A stretch of DNA of 64,000 nt from Stenotrophomonas maltophilia (GTDB taxonomy: Bacteria > Pseudomonadota > Gammaproteobacteria > Xanthomonadales > Xanthomonadaceae). Made by a program: the position numbers and the translations under genes. The notes under the pieces were generated by a model. That model was given only the letters and a program-made list of their open reading frames with translations. It did no database searches and was not told the DNA's origin. This document shows, in pieces, positions 47,401 to 56,993 of this stretch. Where the stretch lies: positions 3,993,501-4,057,500 of the forward strand of contig NZ_CP106759.1 in NCBI RefSeq assembly GCF_025642255.1, given 5' to 3'. Numbering within the stretch: position 1 is the stretch's first letter; each line of letters opens with the position of its first letter.

Positions 47401-48281
47401 CCCGCGAGCGCTGGCGACAGCAGAGCCGGGTCCAGTTCGTCGCTGCGCACGGTCGCGCTCCAGCTCGGATCGGTCCGCCCGTCAAACACCAGCATCGCAT
47501 GCAGCGGTTTGGGCGCGCGCCCGGCCACGGCCACTTCCATGTGCGCCAGATTGCCCCGTGCAACCAGGCCGAGCGTGGCGGCCGTGCGCCCACGCGGCGC
47601 CGGCAGCACCGCGGTGACGGTCACGTCGGTGTCGTAGTCCTTGGCCGGGATGTAGCGGCCCTGGGCGGTGAAGTTGCCCATATCGCTGTCCACGACCAGC
47701 GCGCGCGCCTGGAATTCGCCGTTGGCGATTTCCACCCCGCCGCGCACGCGGCTGATGTCGATCACCGGTTCACCGGCCTGGGTCACCCGGAAACCGTCGA
47801 TGGCGATGGCGTCGGCCTGGATGGCCAGCGGCATCTCGATCTGCGGCAGCGAGTCCGGCCACGACGGCAGCTTGAACGGCTCCTCGCTCTTGGCCAGGTT
47901 CAGCGAGGCATTGGTCAGTTCCAGCCTGTCGAGCAGCAGTTTGCGGCCCAGCAGCGGGCGCAGGTCCGGCTCCAGGTACGCGCGCTCGGCATGGAAGTGG
48001 ATGTCGTCATAGCGGAAGTCGACGTTGTAGAGCGTCAGCGGGCCGGCCACCGGTCCTTCCACCTTGTCCCAGGTGAAGCTGGCACCCACCGGCAGGCGCG
48101 CGACCACCTGCGCCAGCAGCACGTCACGGCCGGCCACGGTCTGCAGCAGCCAGTACAGCAGCAGCAGGCCGAGCAGGACCAGACCCAGCACGCCCACGCC
48201 GGACCATGCCCAGAAGCGGCGGCGGCGATAGAAGCGCACGCGCGGCGGCGGTGTTCCCGGGGTCTGTGCGGGCGTGCTCAC
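44424..48281 (-). CDS. tamB: Translocation and assembly module subunit TamB
   Basis: This 1285-residue protein is anchored in the inner membrane by one N-terminal helix (FWAWSGVGVLGLVLLGLLLL) and spans the periplasm as a long beta-taco (AsmA/TamB fold). The C-terminal ~380 residues hold the DUF490 domain, with LERLDRGTSVSEDVVVLDP, then ALTGKMQVWAKPGREMTANG and AYLVLGRSLTG. It ends LKYLLRRGFDVEVESSTVEN plus a short tail. With TamA it helps insert some outer-membrane proteins and move phospholipids. It starts at GTG 48281, overlapping the tamA stop (GTGA), so translation is coupled. Confidence 0.94.
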   Translation of the reverse strand: MSTPAQTPGTPPPRVRFYRRRRFWAWSGVGVLGLVLLGLLLLYWLLQTVAGRDVLLAQVVARLPVGASFTWDKVEGPVAGPLTLYNVDFRYDDIHFHAERAYLEPDLRPLLGRKLLLDRLELTNASLNLAKSEEPFKLPSWPDSLPQIEMPLAIQADAIAIDGFRVTQAGEPVIDISRVRGGVEIANGEFQARALVVDSDMGNFTAQGRYIPAKDYDTDVTVTAVLPAPRGRTAATLGLVARGNLAHMEVAVAGRAPKPLHAMLVFDGRTDPSWSATVRSDELDPALLSPALAGSAIAPLALDFSATGKGGNAQLRGTVKQGEQALELAPSVISLQDQVLKVSPLVVKGLGGEARLEGTADFSQEDQQKLDFSVIAHDLTWVPAEDPNTAGGPPVPVTLKEARFGLAGTLKAWAAIGRADVEREQQKAQLRFDVRGNDQAASIRELQAQTPGGQLQVEGQVAWAPQLDWDAKATLKDFDPGYFVPGWNGRLSGNLASKGRQLPPPANAPPGTAGTLEATVDLPSLKGVLRQRNLDAQGKFALQGEQGQGELKLAVGSSRVTASGKVGDRLDIDARFEPLQLSDLLPGADGGLRGQVQVTGPRDAPDITADLVGNNLNWDGYGAESLSIKGRLPWRGDSGTLAVQGQQVNAGMLLERLNIDAQGSVSNLRLAAQTRNELGAIDLQGSLRQQGQQWRGELASLRIAPVKGDAWALRAPAAFAINNGSYTLAEACLAAASSGALCAQANWPREGLVVRGDALPLALVQPWLPPQSGRRIYLRGELGLDAQIRPRGNAWEGHVEVRSLEGGVRLGENRNVGGDSTRGELVRYDQFSLKLDMTPASIKGYLGMGFQGNGFVDARMQTGWEASAPLNGELYLNMSRLYWLELFSPDIVRPTGLIEGHVSLRGTRGQPSLGGDAQLSNFKGEFPALGLTFDQGKGSFVAQPDGSAKITAQANSGQGTLYVDGGLSWFGDAQPLQLKIHGENVLVSNTSELRIVANPNLDFTLAKAAMELRGTVHVPEADIDLERLDRGTSVSEDVVVLDPADPEESRTSPLDMDLTVSLGDKVKMTGFGLKGALTGKMQVWAKPGREMTANGGLEVSGRYKAYGQDLTITRGNLNWNYNAVSDPRINIRAERRIGDVTAGIDVTGRAQQPRADVWSDPAMSQSEALAYLVLGRSLTGASSDQAQQVNAASAALSAGSGLLASQLGAKLGLDDAGVSQSRALGGSVIGVGKYISPKLYVGYGVSLVGAGSVITLKYLLRRGFDVEVESSTVENRGSINWRREK

Positions 48282-50062
48282 AGGTCCGCTCCGATATTCA
48301 GATACAGCTGGAACTGCGAATCCGGGTTGTTCAGGCCGTGGGCCACGTCGATGCGCACCGGGCCCACCGGCGACTTCCAGCGTACGCCGAAGCCCACACC
48401 GGTATGCAGGTCGATGGTGTTGTCGAAGGCACTGCCGGTATCGACGAATACCGCCGCACCCCAGGGGCCACCGTTGAAGTAGTGCTCGTACTCGGCCGAG
48501 CCGATCACCAGGTTCTTGGCACCCAGCGCGTACTTGTCCGGCGCGGGCGTGCGCGGGCCCACCTCGCGGTAGGCATAGCCACGGATGCTGCGGTCACCGC
48601 CAGCGAAGTAGCGCAGGCTGGGTGGCATCGCCACCAGATCGCTGGTCCAGGTGGTGCCCCCCTCGCCACGCAGGATCAGGCGGTTGCTTTCGCCCACCGG
48701 AACGTACCAGCGAAGCACGGCATTGGCCTGCACGAAGCTGGTATCGGAGCCGGCGCCTTCAACGCCCGCGCGCACGGTGGCCGTGCCGCTGATGCCTTTG
48801 CGCGGGAACATCTCGTCATCGACATTGACGTAGTCGGCCACCAGCTGCGGATAGACCAGCGTGGAGGTGTTGTAGACCGCGTCGGTGAACTCGGTACCCG
48901 ATGCATAGCGCCAGCGCTCGCGCAGCGCGTTGACCGACGCGATCGCGGTCCAGTATTCGTTGATCTCGCCGCTGCGGCTGGCGATCAGCTTGAAGTTGCG
49001 CAGGTCGATGTAGTCGGTCTGCTCGTCGTAGGCGCTGGCGGCGAAGGTATACCAGCCATCAAGCCAGGCGAACGCGGGAATCCGGTAGCTGGTCACCAGG
49101 CTCTTGCGCTTCTGCGCATAGTCCAGCTGGGTGTTCATCTTGTGGCCGCGGTTGTTGAGGAACCGCCGCTCGACACCGCCGCGTACACCGGGACCACTCT
49201 CGCTGCCGTAGCTCAGGCCCGCGGTGTAGATCGTGCGCTTGGCACGGGTCAGCTTGACGTCGACCGGCACCTCACCATTGTCGTCGGCCTGGTCCGGCCG
49301 CGGCTGGATGTCGATCACGCTGAAGTAGTCGAGCTTGGTCAGCGACTCGCGCAGCCGGTCCAGCTTGCCTTCGTGGTAGTAGCTGCCCTGTTCCCAGTAC
49401 ACCAGCGGATCGAACAGCTTGTCGACGAAGTAATCCTGCTCGAACCGGACCGGGCCCATGTTGTAGCGGCGGCCGCTGTCCCAGGTCAGGTCGATGTCCG
49501 CGGCGTTGTCGGCGCGGGTGATCTGTACCTGGCGCTGGGTGTAATCGGCATCGAAGTAGCCACGCTCGGCCAGGCGGCGGGTGATGGTGATCTTGCTGGC
49601 TTCGTACTGGGTATGTTCGAAACGCTGGCCCTTGCGTGGCTTGAAGGCGGTCAGGTCATCCTGCAGGTACTGGTCATACATGGCCGGCCCGGTGATGTCG
49701 ATGTGCTCGCGCCGCACCGTCACCGGCGTGCCCTTGTCGACGTGGATCAGGACCTGCACATGCTCGTCCTGGCGCGGCGCCTCCACCGTGATCACCGGGT
49801 TGTAGTACCCGAACGGCTCCAACGCCTGCCGGGTCTGCCGCTCGGCCTGTGACAGCAGGTACTCCAGCCGCGATTCACCCTGCTCCTTGCCGATCGTGTC
49901 GTACAGCGTGAGCGATTCCTGGATGTTCTCGATGATCGCGGCGTCGTCGCCCTTGTCCAATCCCTTGATGTCCACCTTGTCGATGGTGCCGCGCGCGTGG
50001 GCCACGGGGGTGGCGACCAGCGACAGGACCATCAGCGGCAGGGCGTATTTCTTTGGCTGCAT
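48278..50062 (-). CDS. tamA: Outer-membrane assembly factor TamA (Omp85 family)
   Basis: This 594-residue protein has a signal peptide (KKYALPLMVLSLVATPVAHA) and three POTRA domains over residues ~25-260 (GTIDKVDIKGLDKGDDAAI; VTVRREHIDITGPA; RYNMGPVRFEQDYFVDKLFD). A 16-strand barrel follows, with the Omp85 lid-lock motif RSIRGYAYREVGPR near residue 510. Terminal VRIDVAHGLNNPDSQFQLYL matches the family C-terminus. The ATG at 50062 was chosen for the signal peptide; an ATG four codons earlier is possible. tamA-tamB operon with 4-base overlap. Confidence 0.94.
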   Translation of the reverse strand: MQPKKYALPLMVLSLVATPVAHARGTIDKVDIKGLDKGDDAAIIENIQESLTLYDTIGKEQGESRLEYLLSQAERQTRQALEPFGYYNPVITVEAPRQDEHVQVLIHVDKGTPVTVRREHIDITGPAMYDQYLQDDLTAFKPRKGQRFEHTQYEASKITITRRLAERGYFDADYTQRQVQITRADNAADIDLTWDSGRRYNMGPVRFEQDYFVDKLFDPLVYWEQGSYYHEGKLDRLRESLTKLDYFSVIDIQPRPDQADDNGEVPVDVKLTRAKRTIYTAGLSYGSESGPGVRGGVERRFLNNRGHKMNTQLDYAQKRKSLVTSYRIPAFAWLDGWYTFAASAYDEQTDYIDLRNFKLIASRSGEINEYWTAIASVNALRERWRYASGTEFTDAVYNTSTLVYPQLVADYVNVDDEMFPRKGISGTATVRAGVEGAGSDTSFVQANAVLRWYVPVGESNRLILRGEGGTTWTSDLVAMPPSLRYFAGGDRSIRGYAYREVGPRTPAPDKYALGAKNLVIGSAEYEHYFNGGPWGAAVFVDTGSAFDNTIDLHTGVGFGVRWKSPVGPVRIDVAHGLNNPDSQFQLYLNIGADL

Positions 50063-50147
50063 GCGGCACAGCATACCGACCCAACGTGACGATGCGAAAT
50101 GCATCACGCCTTCAGGCATCGGTTGTTAAGTGGCGGTCAAAATACGC

Positions 50148-50179
50148 GTTACCGACATCATCCGCATGATGTCGGTAAC
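50148..50179. repeat. Perfect 14-bp inverted repeat between glyS and tamA
   Basis: GTTACCGACATCAT-CCGC-ATGATGTCGGTAAC. On the minus strand it is followed by GCGTATTTTG, a short T-run, so it may end the glyQS message. An operator role for tamA is the alternative. It overlaps the edge of the SMAG cluster next to it. Confidence 0.7.
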
Positions 50180-50248
50180 GCCGGGCCATGCCCGGCGGCT
50201 TCTTCCAGCACCACACCGCGCGTTCGCCGGGCGTGGCCCGGCGCGACC
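50175..50248. repeat. SMAG/REP pair with degenerate tails
   Basis: Arms GCCGGGC/GCCCGGC are intact in both units, but the tails read GTAA (50175) and CGAC (50244-50247) instead of GTAG/CTAC. It lies directly after the glyS stop codon. Confidence 0.75.
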
Positions 50249-50250
50249 AC

Positions 50251-52326
50251 TCAGCTCGACAGATGCTCGATCGCGGCGACCTTGCCCAGTCGCTCGCCCA
50301 GCAGGGTCAGCAGCGCCAGGCGATTGCCGCGCAGTGCGGGGTCTTCGGCATTGACCATCACACCATCGAAGAATGCATCGACCTGCGGGCGCAGGCGGGC
50401 CAGGCGGGCCAGCACGGCCACGTAGTCCTTCTGATGCAGGCTGGCGCCCGTGTCGTCGATGGCGGCGGTGACGGCTTCGGCCAGCGCGCGCTCGGCCTCC
50501 TCCTGCAGCAGCGACGGGTCGATCTGGCCCGGAATGTCGCCTTCAGCCTTACGGAGGATGTTGCGGATGCGCTTGTTCGCGGCGGCCAGGGCCTCGGCCT
50601 CGGGCAGCGCTGCAAACGTGCCGATCGCGTCGAGGCGGCGATCGAAGTCGTACAGCGACGCCGGCTTCAGTTCGGCGACCGCGTTGAAGTGGGTGGCCGG
50701 CACGCCCTTGTCGGCGTAATAGCCCTTCAGGCGATCCAGGATGAAGTCGTACAGCTCACCCACATCGGCCTGCACGCCACGCGCAGCCAGGCCCTGGTTG
50801 GCGCCGGCCAGCAGCGCGCGCAGGTCCAGCTCGAAGCCACTCTCGATGATCGTACGGGCCAGGCCCAGTGCGTTGCGGCGCAGGGCAAAGGGATCCTTGT
50901 TGCCGGTCGGCTTCAGGCCCGCCGCGAACCCGCCGGCCAGTGTGTCCACACGCTCGGCGATGGCCAGCACCTTGCCCAGCGGCGACAGCGCGATGTCATC
51001 GCCACCGAAGCGCGGCTGGTACGCCTCGTCGAGGGCCAGCGCCACGTCCGGCGATTCTCCGCCCGCCACCGCGTAATGGCGGCCGGCGATGCCCTGCAGT
51101 TCCGGGAACTCGTTGACCATGCGCGACTGCAGGTCGTTCTTGGCCAACTCCGCGCTGCGGCGGGCCTGCACCGGATCGGCACCCACCTGCACGGCAACCG
51201 CTTCGGCCAGCGCCGCCACGCGCGCGACCTTGTCCGCCACGCTGCCCAGCTTGGCCTGGTAGGTCACGGTCTTCAGGCCCTCGCCCATCGCGGCCAGCCC
51301 CTGCTTCAGGTCTTCATCGAAGAAGAACTTGGCATCGGCGAAGCGCGGGCGGATCACGCGTTCGTAGCCCTTGGCCACTTCGGCCACATCCTTCGACTCG
51401 ATGTTGGCGATGCCGATGAACTGCTCGGTCAGCGTGCCCGCGTCATCCAGCACCGGGAAGAACTTCTGGTTGATCTCCATCGTTTCGATCAACGCTTCCT
51501 GCGGCACGGCCAGGAAGGCGCGCTCGAAGCTGCACAGCACTGCCGAGGGCCACTCGACCAGGGCCACCACCTGCTCAAGGTTGTCCTCGGTGATGCGCGC
51601 ACTGCCGCCAGCCTTGCCGGCGGCGGCTTCGACCTCGGCGACGATGCGTGCGCGGCGCTCGGCCGGGTCGACCAGCACATGGGCCGCGCGCAGCGATTCG
51701 ACGTAGTCCTGCGGCTGGGTCAGCCACACGGTCTTGTCATGGTGGAAGCGATGGCCACGGCTCATGCGGTCGGCCTTGAGGCCGAACAACTCGGCCGCGA
51801 CCACATCCTTGCCGTGCAGCAGCACCAGCCAATGCACCGGCCGCGCGAAGCCCCACGGGTGGTCGCCCCAGCGCATCGGCTTGGGGATCGGCATGGCGGC
51901 GATGGCCTCGCGCAGGATCTCAGGCAGCAGATCGGCGGTGCTCGCGCCCGGCGTCACCGCGCGATGCACGAAACGCTCACCCTTGTTGTCGGTGGTCTTC
52001 TCCAGCGCGGTCCAGTCGATGCCGGCCTTGGCGGCGAAGCCCTGCAACGCCTTGGTCGGCTGGCCTTCGGCATCCAGCGCGATGTTCAGGTACGGGCCCA
52101 GCACTTCGCTGTGCTGCTCCGGCTGTTCCAGGCCGACGCCCGGCAGCAGCACGGCCAACCGGCGCGGAGTGGACAGCGGGCGTGCATCGCCCGTGTCCAG
52201 GGCGATGCCGCGCTTGCGCAGGCCTTCGACAACACCGTCGAAGAACGCCTGGGCCAGGCCCGGCAGCGCCTTGACCGGCAACTCCTCGGTGCCCAGTTCG
52301 ATCAGCAGGGGGGACAATTGGCTCAT
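50251..52326 (-). CDS. glyS: Glycyl-tRNA synthetase beta subunit
   Basis: This 691-residue subunit of the alpha2beta2 GlyRS binds tRNA-Gly. It starts [20 protein letters not shown] and contains [20 protein letters not shown] and [20 protein letters not shown]. The HD-like domain and C-terminal anticodon-binding region ([40 protein letters not shown]) are complete. It follows glyQ by 84 bases on the same strand. Confidence 0.97.
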   Translation of the reverse strand: MSQLSPLLIELGTEELPVKALPGLAQAFFDGVVEGLRKRGIALDTGDARPLSTPRRLAVLLPGVGLEQPEQHSEVLGPYLNIALDAEGQPTKALQGFAAKAGIDWTALEKTTDNKGERFVHRAVTPGASTADLLPEILREAIAAMPIPKPMRWGDHPWGFARPVHWLVLLHGKDVVAAELFGLKADRMSRGHRFHHDKTVWLTQPQDYVESLRAAHVLVDPAERRARIVAEVEAAAGKAGGSARITEDNLEQVVALVEWPSAVLCSFERAFLAVPQEALIETMEINQKFFPVLDDAGTLTEQFIGIANIESKDVAEVAKGYERVIRPRFADAKFFFDEDLKQGLAAMGEGLKTVTYQAKLGSVADKVARVAALAEAVAVQVGADPVQARRSAELAKNDLQSRMVNEFPELQGIAGRHYAVAGGESPDVALALDEAYQPRFGGDDIALSPLGKVLAIAERVDTLAGGFAAGLKPTGNKDPFALRRNALGLARTIIESGFELDLRALLAGANQGLAARGVQADVGELYDFILDRLKGYYADKGVPATHFNAVAELKPASLYDFDRRLDAIGTFAALPEAEALAAANKRIRNILRKAEGDIPGQIDPSLLQEEAERALAEAVTAAIDDTGASLHQKDYVAVLARLARLRPQVDAFFDGVMVNAEDPALRGNRLALLTLLGERLGKVAAIEHLSS

Positions 52327-52410
52327 CGGTTCGATCCTGTGGTGGGGGGCGCAGCGCGCAACGCGTCCGGCGCCCCGGGGTGTGATGAAAAGCAGGGTGG
52401 AGAGCGGCCC

Positions 52411-53322
52411 TCAGGCTTTCTTCGCGCCCGGGAAGCCCAGCTTCTCGCGCTGCTCGTAATAGGCCCGGGCCACCGCCTGGGCCAGCGCACGCACGCGCAG
52501 GATGTAGCGTTGGCGTTCGGTCACGCTGATGGCGCGGCGCGCATCCAGCAGGTTGAACGTGTGGCTGGCCTTCATCACCTGCTCGTAGGCCGGCAGCGGC
52601 AGGCCCACTTCGACCAGCTTCTGCGCCTCGCGCTCGCAGGCGTCGAAGCGGTGGAACATTTCTTCCACGTCGGCATGCTCGAAGTTGTAGGTGCTCTGCT
52701 CCACCTCGTTCTGGTGATAGACGTCACCGTAGGTCACCGGCTGTCCGTCCGGCCCGTAGGTCCACACCAGGTCGTAGACGTTGTCGCAGTTCTGCAGGTA
52801 CATGCACAGGCGCTCGAGACCGTAGGTGATCTCGCCCAGCACCGGGCGGCACTCCAGGCCACCGGCCTGCTGGAAGTAGGTGAACTGGGTCACTTCCATG
52901 CCGTTGAGCCAGACCTCCCAGCCCAGGCCCCAGGCACCCAGGGTCGGCGACTCCCAGTTGTCCTCGACGAAGCGCAGGTCGTGCACCAGCGGGTCGATGC
53001 CCAGCGCCTGCAGCGAATCCAGGTACAGCTGCTGGATGTTGTCCGGCGCCGGCTTCATCGCCACCTGGTACTGGTAATAGCGCTGCAGGCGGTTCGGGTT
53101 CTCGCCGTAACGGCCGTCGGTGGGACGGCGCGAGGGCTGCACGTAGGCCGCGTTCCAGCCTTCCGGACCGATCGCACGCAGGAAGGTCGCCGGGTGGAAC
53201 GTACCGGCGCCCACCTCCAGGTCGAGCGGCTGGATGAGCACGCAGCCCTGCTGGGCCCAGAACTGGTTCAGGGTCTGGATCAGGCCCTGGAAGGTGATCG
53301 GAACGGTCGGGGTCGCGGACAT
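52411..53322 (-). CDS. glyQ: Glycyl-tRNA synthetase alpha subunit
   Basis: This 303-residue class II catalytic subunit has the near-universal [20 protein letters not shown] start, then [20 protein letters not shown] and [20 protein letters not shown]. Motif-2/3 region [20 protein letters not shown] is present. It forms the active site with GlyS. The gene is first in glyQS and divergent from the GspE-family gene, with an 83-base shared promoter region containing AGTATAACG-like AT-rich sequence. Confidence 0.97.
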   Translation of the reverse strand: MSATPTVPITFQGLIQTLNQFWAQQGCVLIQPLDLEVGAGTFHPATFLRAIGPEGWNAAYVQPSRRPTDGRYGENPNRLQRYYQYQVAMKPAPDNIQQLYLDSLQALGIDPLVHDLRFVEDNWESPTLGAWGLGWEVWLNGMEVTQFTYFQQAGGLECRPVLGEITYGLERLCMYLQNCDNVYDLVWTYGPDGQPVTYGDVYHQNEVEQSTYNFEHADVEEMFHRFDACEREAQKLVEVGLPLPAYEQVMKASHTFNLLDARRAISVTERQRYILRVRALAQAVARAYYEQREKLGFPGAKKA

Positions 53323-53405
53323 GCGGACGATTCTTGGCCGGCAAGGGGGTGCGCTAGTATAACGGCCGACCTGCGGGGCATTCCGTACCCGGGAGGAGCA
53401 GGCAG

Positions 53406-55241
53406 ATGGAACATCGGCTGCCGGCGGGCACGCCCGGCGAGCCCGGCGCGGTACCGCTGCCGTGGGGCCGCCTGCTGTTTGAACAGGTCTCGGCCGCACT
53501 GCTGGCCGATGGCCTGGTGGCCGGGCAGGACCGCGAGCGCGTGCGGTTTTCCGCGCAGGGCGCCCGCAACGCCAGTGAAGTCCATCCGCTGGTACTGCTG
53601 TCCAACCTCAAGCTTGCCGCCAGCGACGGCGGCGAACTGACCCTGGAACGCCTCACCGAGTGGCTGGCGCGGCGCACCGGCACCCGCTACCTGCGCATCG
53701 ACCCGACCCGCGTCGATGTGGCGGCGGTCACGGCCCTGGTTTCGCACGCCTATGCGCGCCGCCATCGCTTCCTGCCACTGGCGGTGGACGCCGAACGCGT
53801 GCTGGTGGCCACCAGCGAACCGCTGGTACAGGAATGGCGCCGCGACCTGCAGCACCTGACCCGCCGCCGCATCGAGCTGGCCGTGGTCAATCCGCTGGAC
53901 CTGCACCGCTACACCATGGAGTTCTACGGCGTCACGCGCTCGGTGCGTGGCGCGCGCGGCGACGTGCGCGGCGAGGTGAACACCGCCCTGCCCAGCTTCG
54001 AGCAGCTGGTCGAGCTCGGCCGCACCGGCGACGTCAATGCCGACGACCAGCACATCGTGCACATCGTCGACTGGCTGCTGCAGTACGCCTATGAGCAGCG
54101 TGCGTCGGACATCCACCTGGAACCGCGCCGCGACATGGGCCGCATGCGGTTCCGCATCGATGGCGTGCTGCACAAGGTGTTCGAGGTGCCACCGGCGGTG
54201 ATGACCGCCGTGGTCAGCCGCATCAAGGTGCTGGGCCGCATGGACCTGGCCGAGCGTCGCCGGCCGCAGGATGGCCGCATCAAGACCCGGTCACCGGGTG
54301 GGCGCGAGGTGGAAATGCGCCTGTCGACCATGCCCACAGCGTTCGGCGAGAAGTGCGTGATGCGCATCTTCGACCCGGATGCGGCGTTCAAGAGCATCGA
54401 CCAGCTGGGTTTCAGCCCGCAGGAGGCTGCCGGCTGGAACGCCCTGGTCGAGCGTCCGCACGGCATCGTGCTGGTGACCGGCCCGACCGGCTCCGGCAAG
54501 ACCACCACCCTGTACTCCACGCTCAAGCGCCTGGCCACCCCGGACGTGAACGTGTGCACGGTGGAGGATCCGATCGAGATGATCGCGCCGGAGTTCAACC
54601 AGATGCAGGTGCAGACCAACATCGACCTGGACTTCGCCAGCGGCGTACGCACCCTGCTGCGGCAGGATCCGGACATCATCATGATCGGCGAGATCCGCGA
54701 CCTGGAAACCGCGCAGATGGCGGTACAGGCGTCGCTGACGGGCCATCTGGTGCTGTCCACCCTGCACACCAACGACGCCCCCTCGGCCATCACCCGCCTG
54801 CTCGACCTGGGCGTGCCGCATTACCTGCTGGCCTCCACCGTCAACGGCATCCTCGCCCAGCGCCTGGTGCGCACCCTGTGCCCGCACTGCAAGCAGCCGC
54901 ATACGCTCGGTGCCGCCGATTGGGCGGTACTGGCTGATAGCCATGCCGCATATCCAGATGCCGCCACGCCCTGTCGGCCGGTCGGTTGCCTGGAGTGCCG
55001 GCGCACCGGTTTCCTCGGCCGCATCGGCCTGTATGAGTTGCTGCCATTGGGTTCGCGGCTTCGCGCGCAGATCCGCGCCGACATGGATCTGGCCGGTTTC
55101 AGCCGTGCCGCCCGTGCCGAGGGCCTGCGAACCCTGCGCCAGGCGGGGCTTGAAAAGGTGGCGCAGGGGCTGACTACAATCGAGGAAGTCCTGTCTGTCC
55201 TGCCGCCCCCGGATGAACCCAGCGCCCTTCCTGATTCTTGA
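53406..55241 (+). CDS. Orphan GspE/PilB-family secretion ATPase
   Basis: This 611-residue ATPase has an N-terminal GspE_N/MshEN-type domain over residues ~1-190 ([20 protein letters not shown]). A linker precedes the motor: SDIHLEPR near residue 235, Walker [16 protein letters not shown] (~361), Asp box TVEDPIEM, Walker [21 protein letters not shown] and His box [13 protein letters not shown]. The two CxxC pairs (LCPHCKQP and GCLECRRTG) bind zinc as in GspE. No pilin, GspF or secretin gene is nearby, so it must serve a system encoded elsewhere. Its 3' end overlaps the amidotransferase gene by 29 bases. Confidence 0.9.
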   Translation: MEHRLPAGTPGEPGAVPLPWGRLLFEQVSAALLADGLVAGQDRERVRFSAQGARNASEVHPLVLLSNLKLAASDGGELTLERLTEWLARRTGTRYLRIDPTRVDVAAVTALVSHAYARRHRFLPLAVDAERVLVATSEPLVQEWRRDLQHLTRRRIELAVVNPLDLHRYTMEFYGVTRSVRGARGDVRGEVNTALPSFEQLVELGRTGDVNADDQHIVHIVDWLLQYAYEQRASDIHLEPRRDMGRMRFRIDGVLHKVFEVPPAVMTAVVSRIKVLGRMDLAERRRPQDGRIKTRSPGGREVEMRLSTMPTAFGEKCVMRIFDPDAAFKSIDQLGFSPQEAAGWNALVERPHGIVLVTGPTGSGKTTTLYSTLKRLATPDVNVCTVEDPIEMIAPEFNQMQVQTNIDLDFASGVRTLLRQDPDIIMIGEIRDLETAQMAVQASLTGHLVLSTLHTNDAPSAITRLLDLGVPHYLLASTVNGILAQRLVRTLCPHCKQPHTLGAADWAVLADSHAAYPDAATPCRPVGCLECRRTGFLGRIGLYELLPLGSRLRAQIRADMDLAGFSRAARAEGLRTLRQAGLEKVAQGLTTIEEVLSVLPPPDEPSALPDS

Positions 55242-55959
55242 AACCGGCCGTCCAGTGCCCTCGCTGCGTCGTTATGGGCGTTTCCCGCACTGGATCCGCG
55301 TCGCCGCCGGCCTGGAAGAACACGAGACGGTGGTGGTCGATGTCGAGCACGGCGGCGTCCTGCCCGACCCGCGCGCGTTCGCCGGGGTGATGGTGACCGG
55401 CTCGGCCGCTTTCGTCACCGACCACGCCGACTGGAGCGAGCGCAGCGCGGCGTGGCTGCGGCAGGCCGCCCACGATGACGTGCCGGTGTTCGGCATCTGC
55501 TACGGGCACCAGCTGCTGGCGCATGCGCTGGGCGGCGAAGTGGCCTACAACCCGGCCGGACGCGAGTCGGGCACCATTGAACTGGAGCTGCAGCCGCAGG
55601 CAGCACAGGACCCCCTGTTCCAGGGGCTGCCGCAGCATTTCGCGGCACACGCGACCCATCTGCAGACCGTACTGCGTGCCCCCGAGGGGGCCGCCGTGCT
55701 GGCACGGTCGCCGCAGGATGGCTGCCATGCCTTCCGCTGGGGCCGGCAGGCGTGGGGCGTGCAGTTCCATCCCGAGTTCGCCACCCACCACATGCGCGGC
55801 TACGTGCGTGCGCGGGCTGACTGCATCGGCCGCCACGGTGGCTGCGCCCGCAGCATCGAGCGCGCGGTCAGCGCCGCCCCCCTGGCCCGGCAGCTGCTGC
55901 GCCGTTTCGTCCGCCAGGCGCGGCAGTCTTCAGCCCAGCCGGCGGCAAAACAGGGATAA
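55213..55959 (+). CDS. Class I glutamine amidotransferase-like protein
   Basis: This 248-residue protein has a GATase1 triad: nucleophile Cys96 in GICYGHQLLAHALGG and His-x-Glu in WGVQFHPEFATHHM. It also has the oxyanion region GVMVTGSAAFVTD. It resembles the GMP-synthase-like stand-alone amidotransferases (GATase1_GMPS_like), which include gamma-glutamyl hydrolases. The acceptor is unknown. The start ATG lies inside the end of the GspE-family gene (29-base overlap in another frame), so the two are likely co-translated. The tail (RRFVRQARQSSAQPAAKQG) is basic and probably disordered. Confidence 0.87.
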   Translation: MNPAPFLILETGRPVPSLRRYGRFPHWIRVAAGLEEHETVVVDVEHGGVLPDPRAFAGVMVTGSAAFVTDHADWSERSAAWLRQAAHDDVPVFGICYGHQLLAHALGGEVAYNPAGRESGTIELELQPQAAQDPLFQGLPQHFAAHATHLQTVLRAPEGAAVLARSPQDGCHAFRWGRQAWGVQFHPEFATHHMRGYVRARADCIGRHGGCARSIERAVSAAPLARQLLRRFVRQARQSSAQPAAKQG

Positions 55960-56002
55960 TCGGCGGCGCGGGTACTGCCCGCTCCCCTTCTGTCCTCTCC
56001 GG

Positions 56003-56920
56003 ATGTCCATGAAAGAGATTCGCAAGCTGCCGGCCTCGGCGGGCGCCCAGTGGTTGCTGGATACGTTCTCCCTGTACCGGCGTGCACCGCTGCAGCTGGC
56101 GCGGATCGGCCTGACCTGGATGCTGGTCAGCTGGGTGGTCACCCTGCTGTCCACCCTGGTGCCCGGCGCGCTGGGCCTGGCCGTGCAGCTGATGACCCTG
56201 GCCGTCTCGCCGATCATGTTCGGCGGCATGCTGTACGCCATGGGCGAGATCGACGATGGCCGGCCCGGCCTGGTCACCCACCTGCTGCAGCCGATCCGTG
56301 ACCACCGCGTCAGCCACCTGCTGGTGCCGCTGGCGATCCAGGTGCTGGTGGTCCTGCTGCTGGGCGTGCTGCTGTACCTGATGATCGGTCGCGAAGGCTT
56401 CGCCGCCTTCAGCGACGTCATGGCACGGATGGAAGAGATCGCCCGCAGCAACCAGCAGGTCAGCCCCGAAGCCGCCGCCGAACTGGTCGCCCAGCTGCCG
56501 GCCACGCGCATCGCACTGTGGATGCTGCTGGTGTTCGTGACCGCCATCGCCCTGACCCTGGCGATGTTCACCCAGCCAGCGCTGGTGGTGTTCGACAAGC
56601 AGAGCGGCATGCACGCGCTGCGCCTGAGCCTGCAGGGCTGCATCGAGAACATCGCGGCGATGGCGGTGTTCGCTGTGCTCGGCGTGATCGCCGCCTTCTG
56701 CGGCTACATCCTGTTCGTGATCGTGATCCAGATCGCGATGCTGCTGGGGGGGCAGATGGTGGCCGTGTTCATCGCACAGCTGCTGCTGACCACCGTGGTG
56801 ATGCCGCTGTACGTCGGCGCGGTGTATGCCGCCTGGAAGCAGATGTTCGTGCACCGTGGCAGCCGTGGCGCTCCGCCGCTTCCGGCCACGCCGCCGGTGA
56901 ACGACGTCTTCCACGCCTGA
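56003..56920 (+). CDS. BPSS1780-family polytopic membrane protein
   Basis: This 305-residue inner-membrane protein has about six helices, for example IGLTWMLVSWVVTLLSTLVP, then VSHLLVPLAIQVLVVLLLGV, then IALWMLLVFVTAIALTLAMF. IRKLPASAGAQWLLDTFSLY at the start is the family's signature. Between helices 4 and 5 is a hydrophilic stretch with coiled-coil-like SDVMARMEEIARSNQQ. Function unknown. Start candidates are 56003 and 56009 (MSMKEIRK); neither has a strong ribosome site. It follows the amidotransferase by 43 bases and may be in one operon with it. Confidence 0.82.
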   Translation: MSMKEIRKLPASAGAQWLLDTFSLYRRAPLQLARIGLTWMLVSWVVTLLSTLVPGALGLAVQLMTLAVSPIMFGGMLYAMGEIDDGRPGLVTHLLQPIRDHRVSHLLVPLAIQVLVVLLLGVLLYLMIGREGFAAFSDVMARMEEIARSNQQVSPEAAAELVAQLPATRIALWMLLVFVTAIALTLAMFTQPALVVFDKQSGMHALRLSLQGCIENIAAMAVFAVLGVIAAFCGYILFVIVIQIAMLLGGQMVAVFIAQLLLTTVVMPLYVGAVYAAWKQMFVHRGSRGAPPLPATPPVNDVFHA

Positions 56921-56932
56921 GCACGCCCAACG

Positions 56933-56990
56933 GTAGCGCCGGGCCATGCCCGGCGGGCTCTACCCATGCCGGGCATGGCCCGGCGCTGCC
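56933..56990. repeat. SMAG/REP pair
   Basis: GTAG unit at 56933-56955 and an inverted unit at 56968-56990 share arms GCCGGGC/GCCCGGC. The right tail is CTGC rather than CTAC. It lies between convergent genes. Confidence 0.85.
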
Positions 56991-56993
56991 GCA

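Noticed and set aside
43917..48482. Very long open frame (about 1521 codons) on the plus strand, opposite tamB
   Set aside because: It is antisense to tamB, an unmistakable gene. Its composition is the His/Gln/Arg-rich pattern produced when high-GC codons are read on the wrong strand, and no domain is recognisable.
50188..53640. Plus-strand open frame of about 1150 codons opposite glyS and glyQ
   Set aside because: Same artefact: it crosses both glycyl-tRNA synthetase genes and their promoter region.
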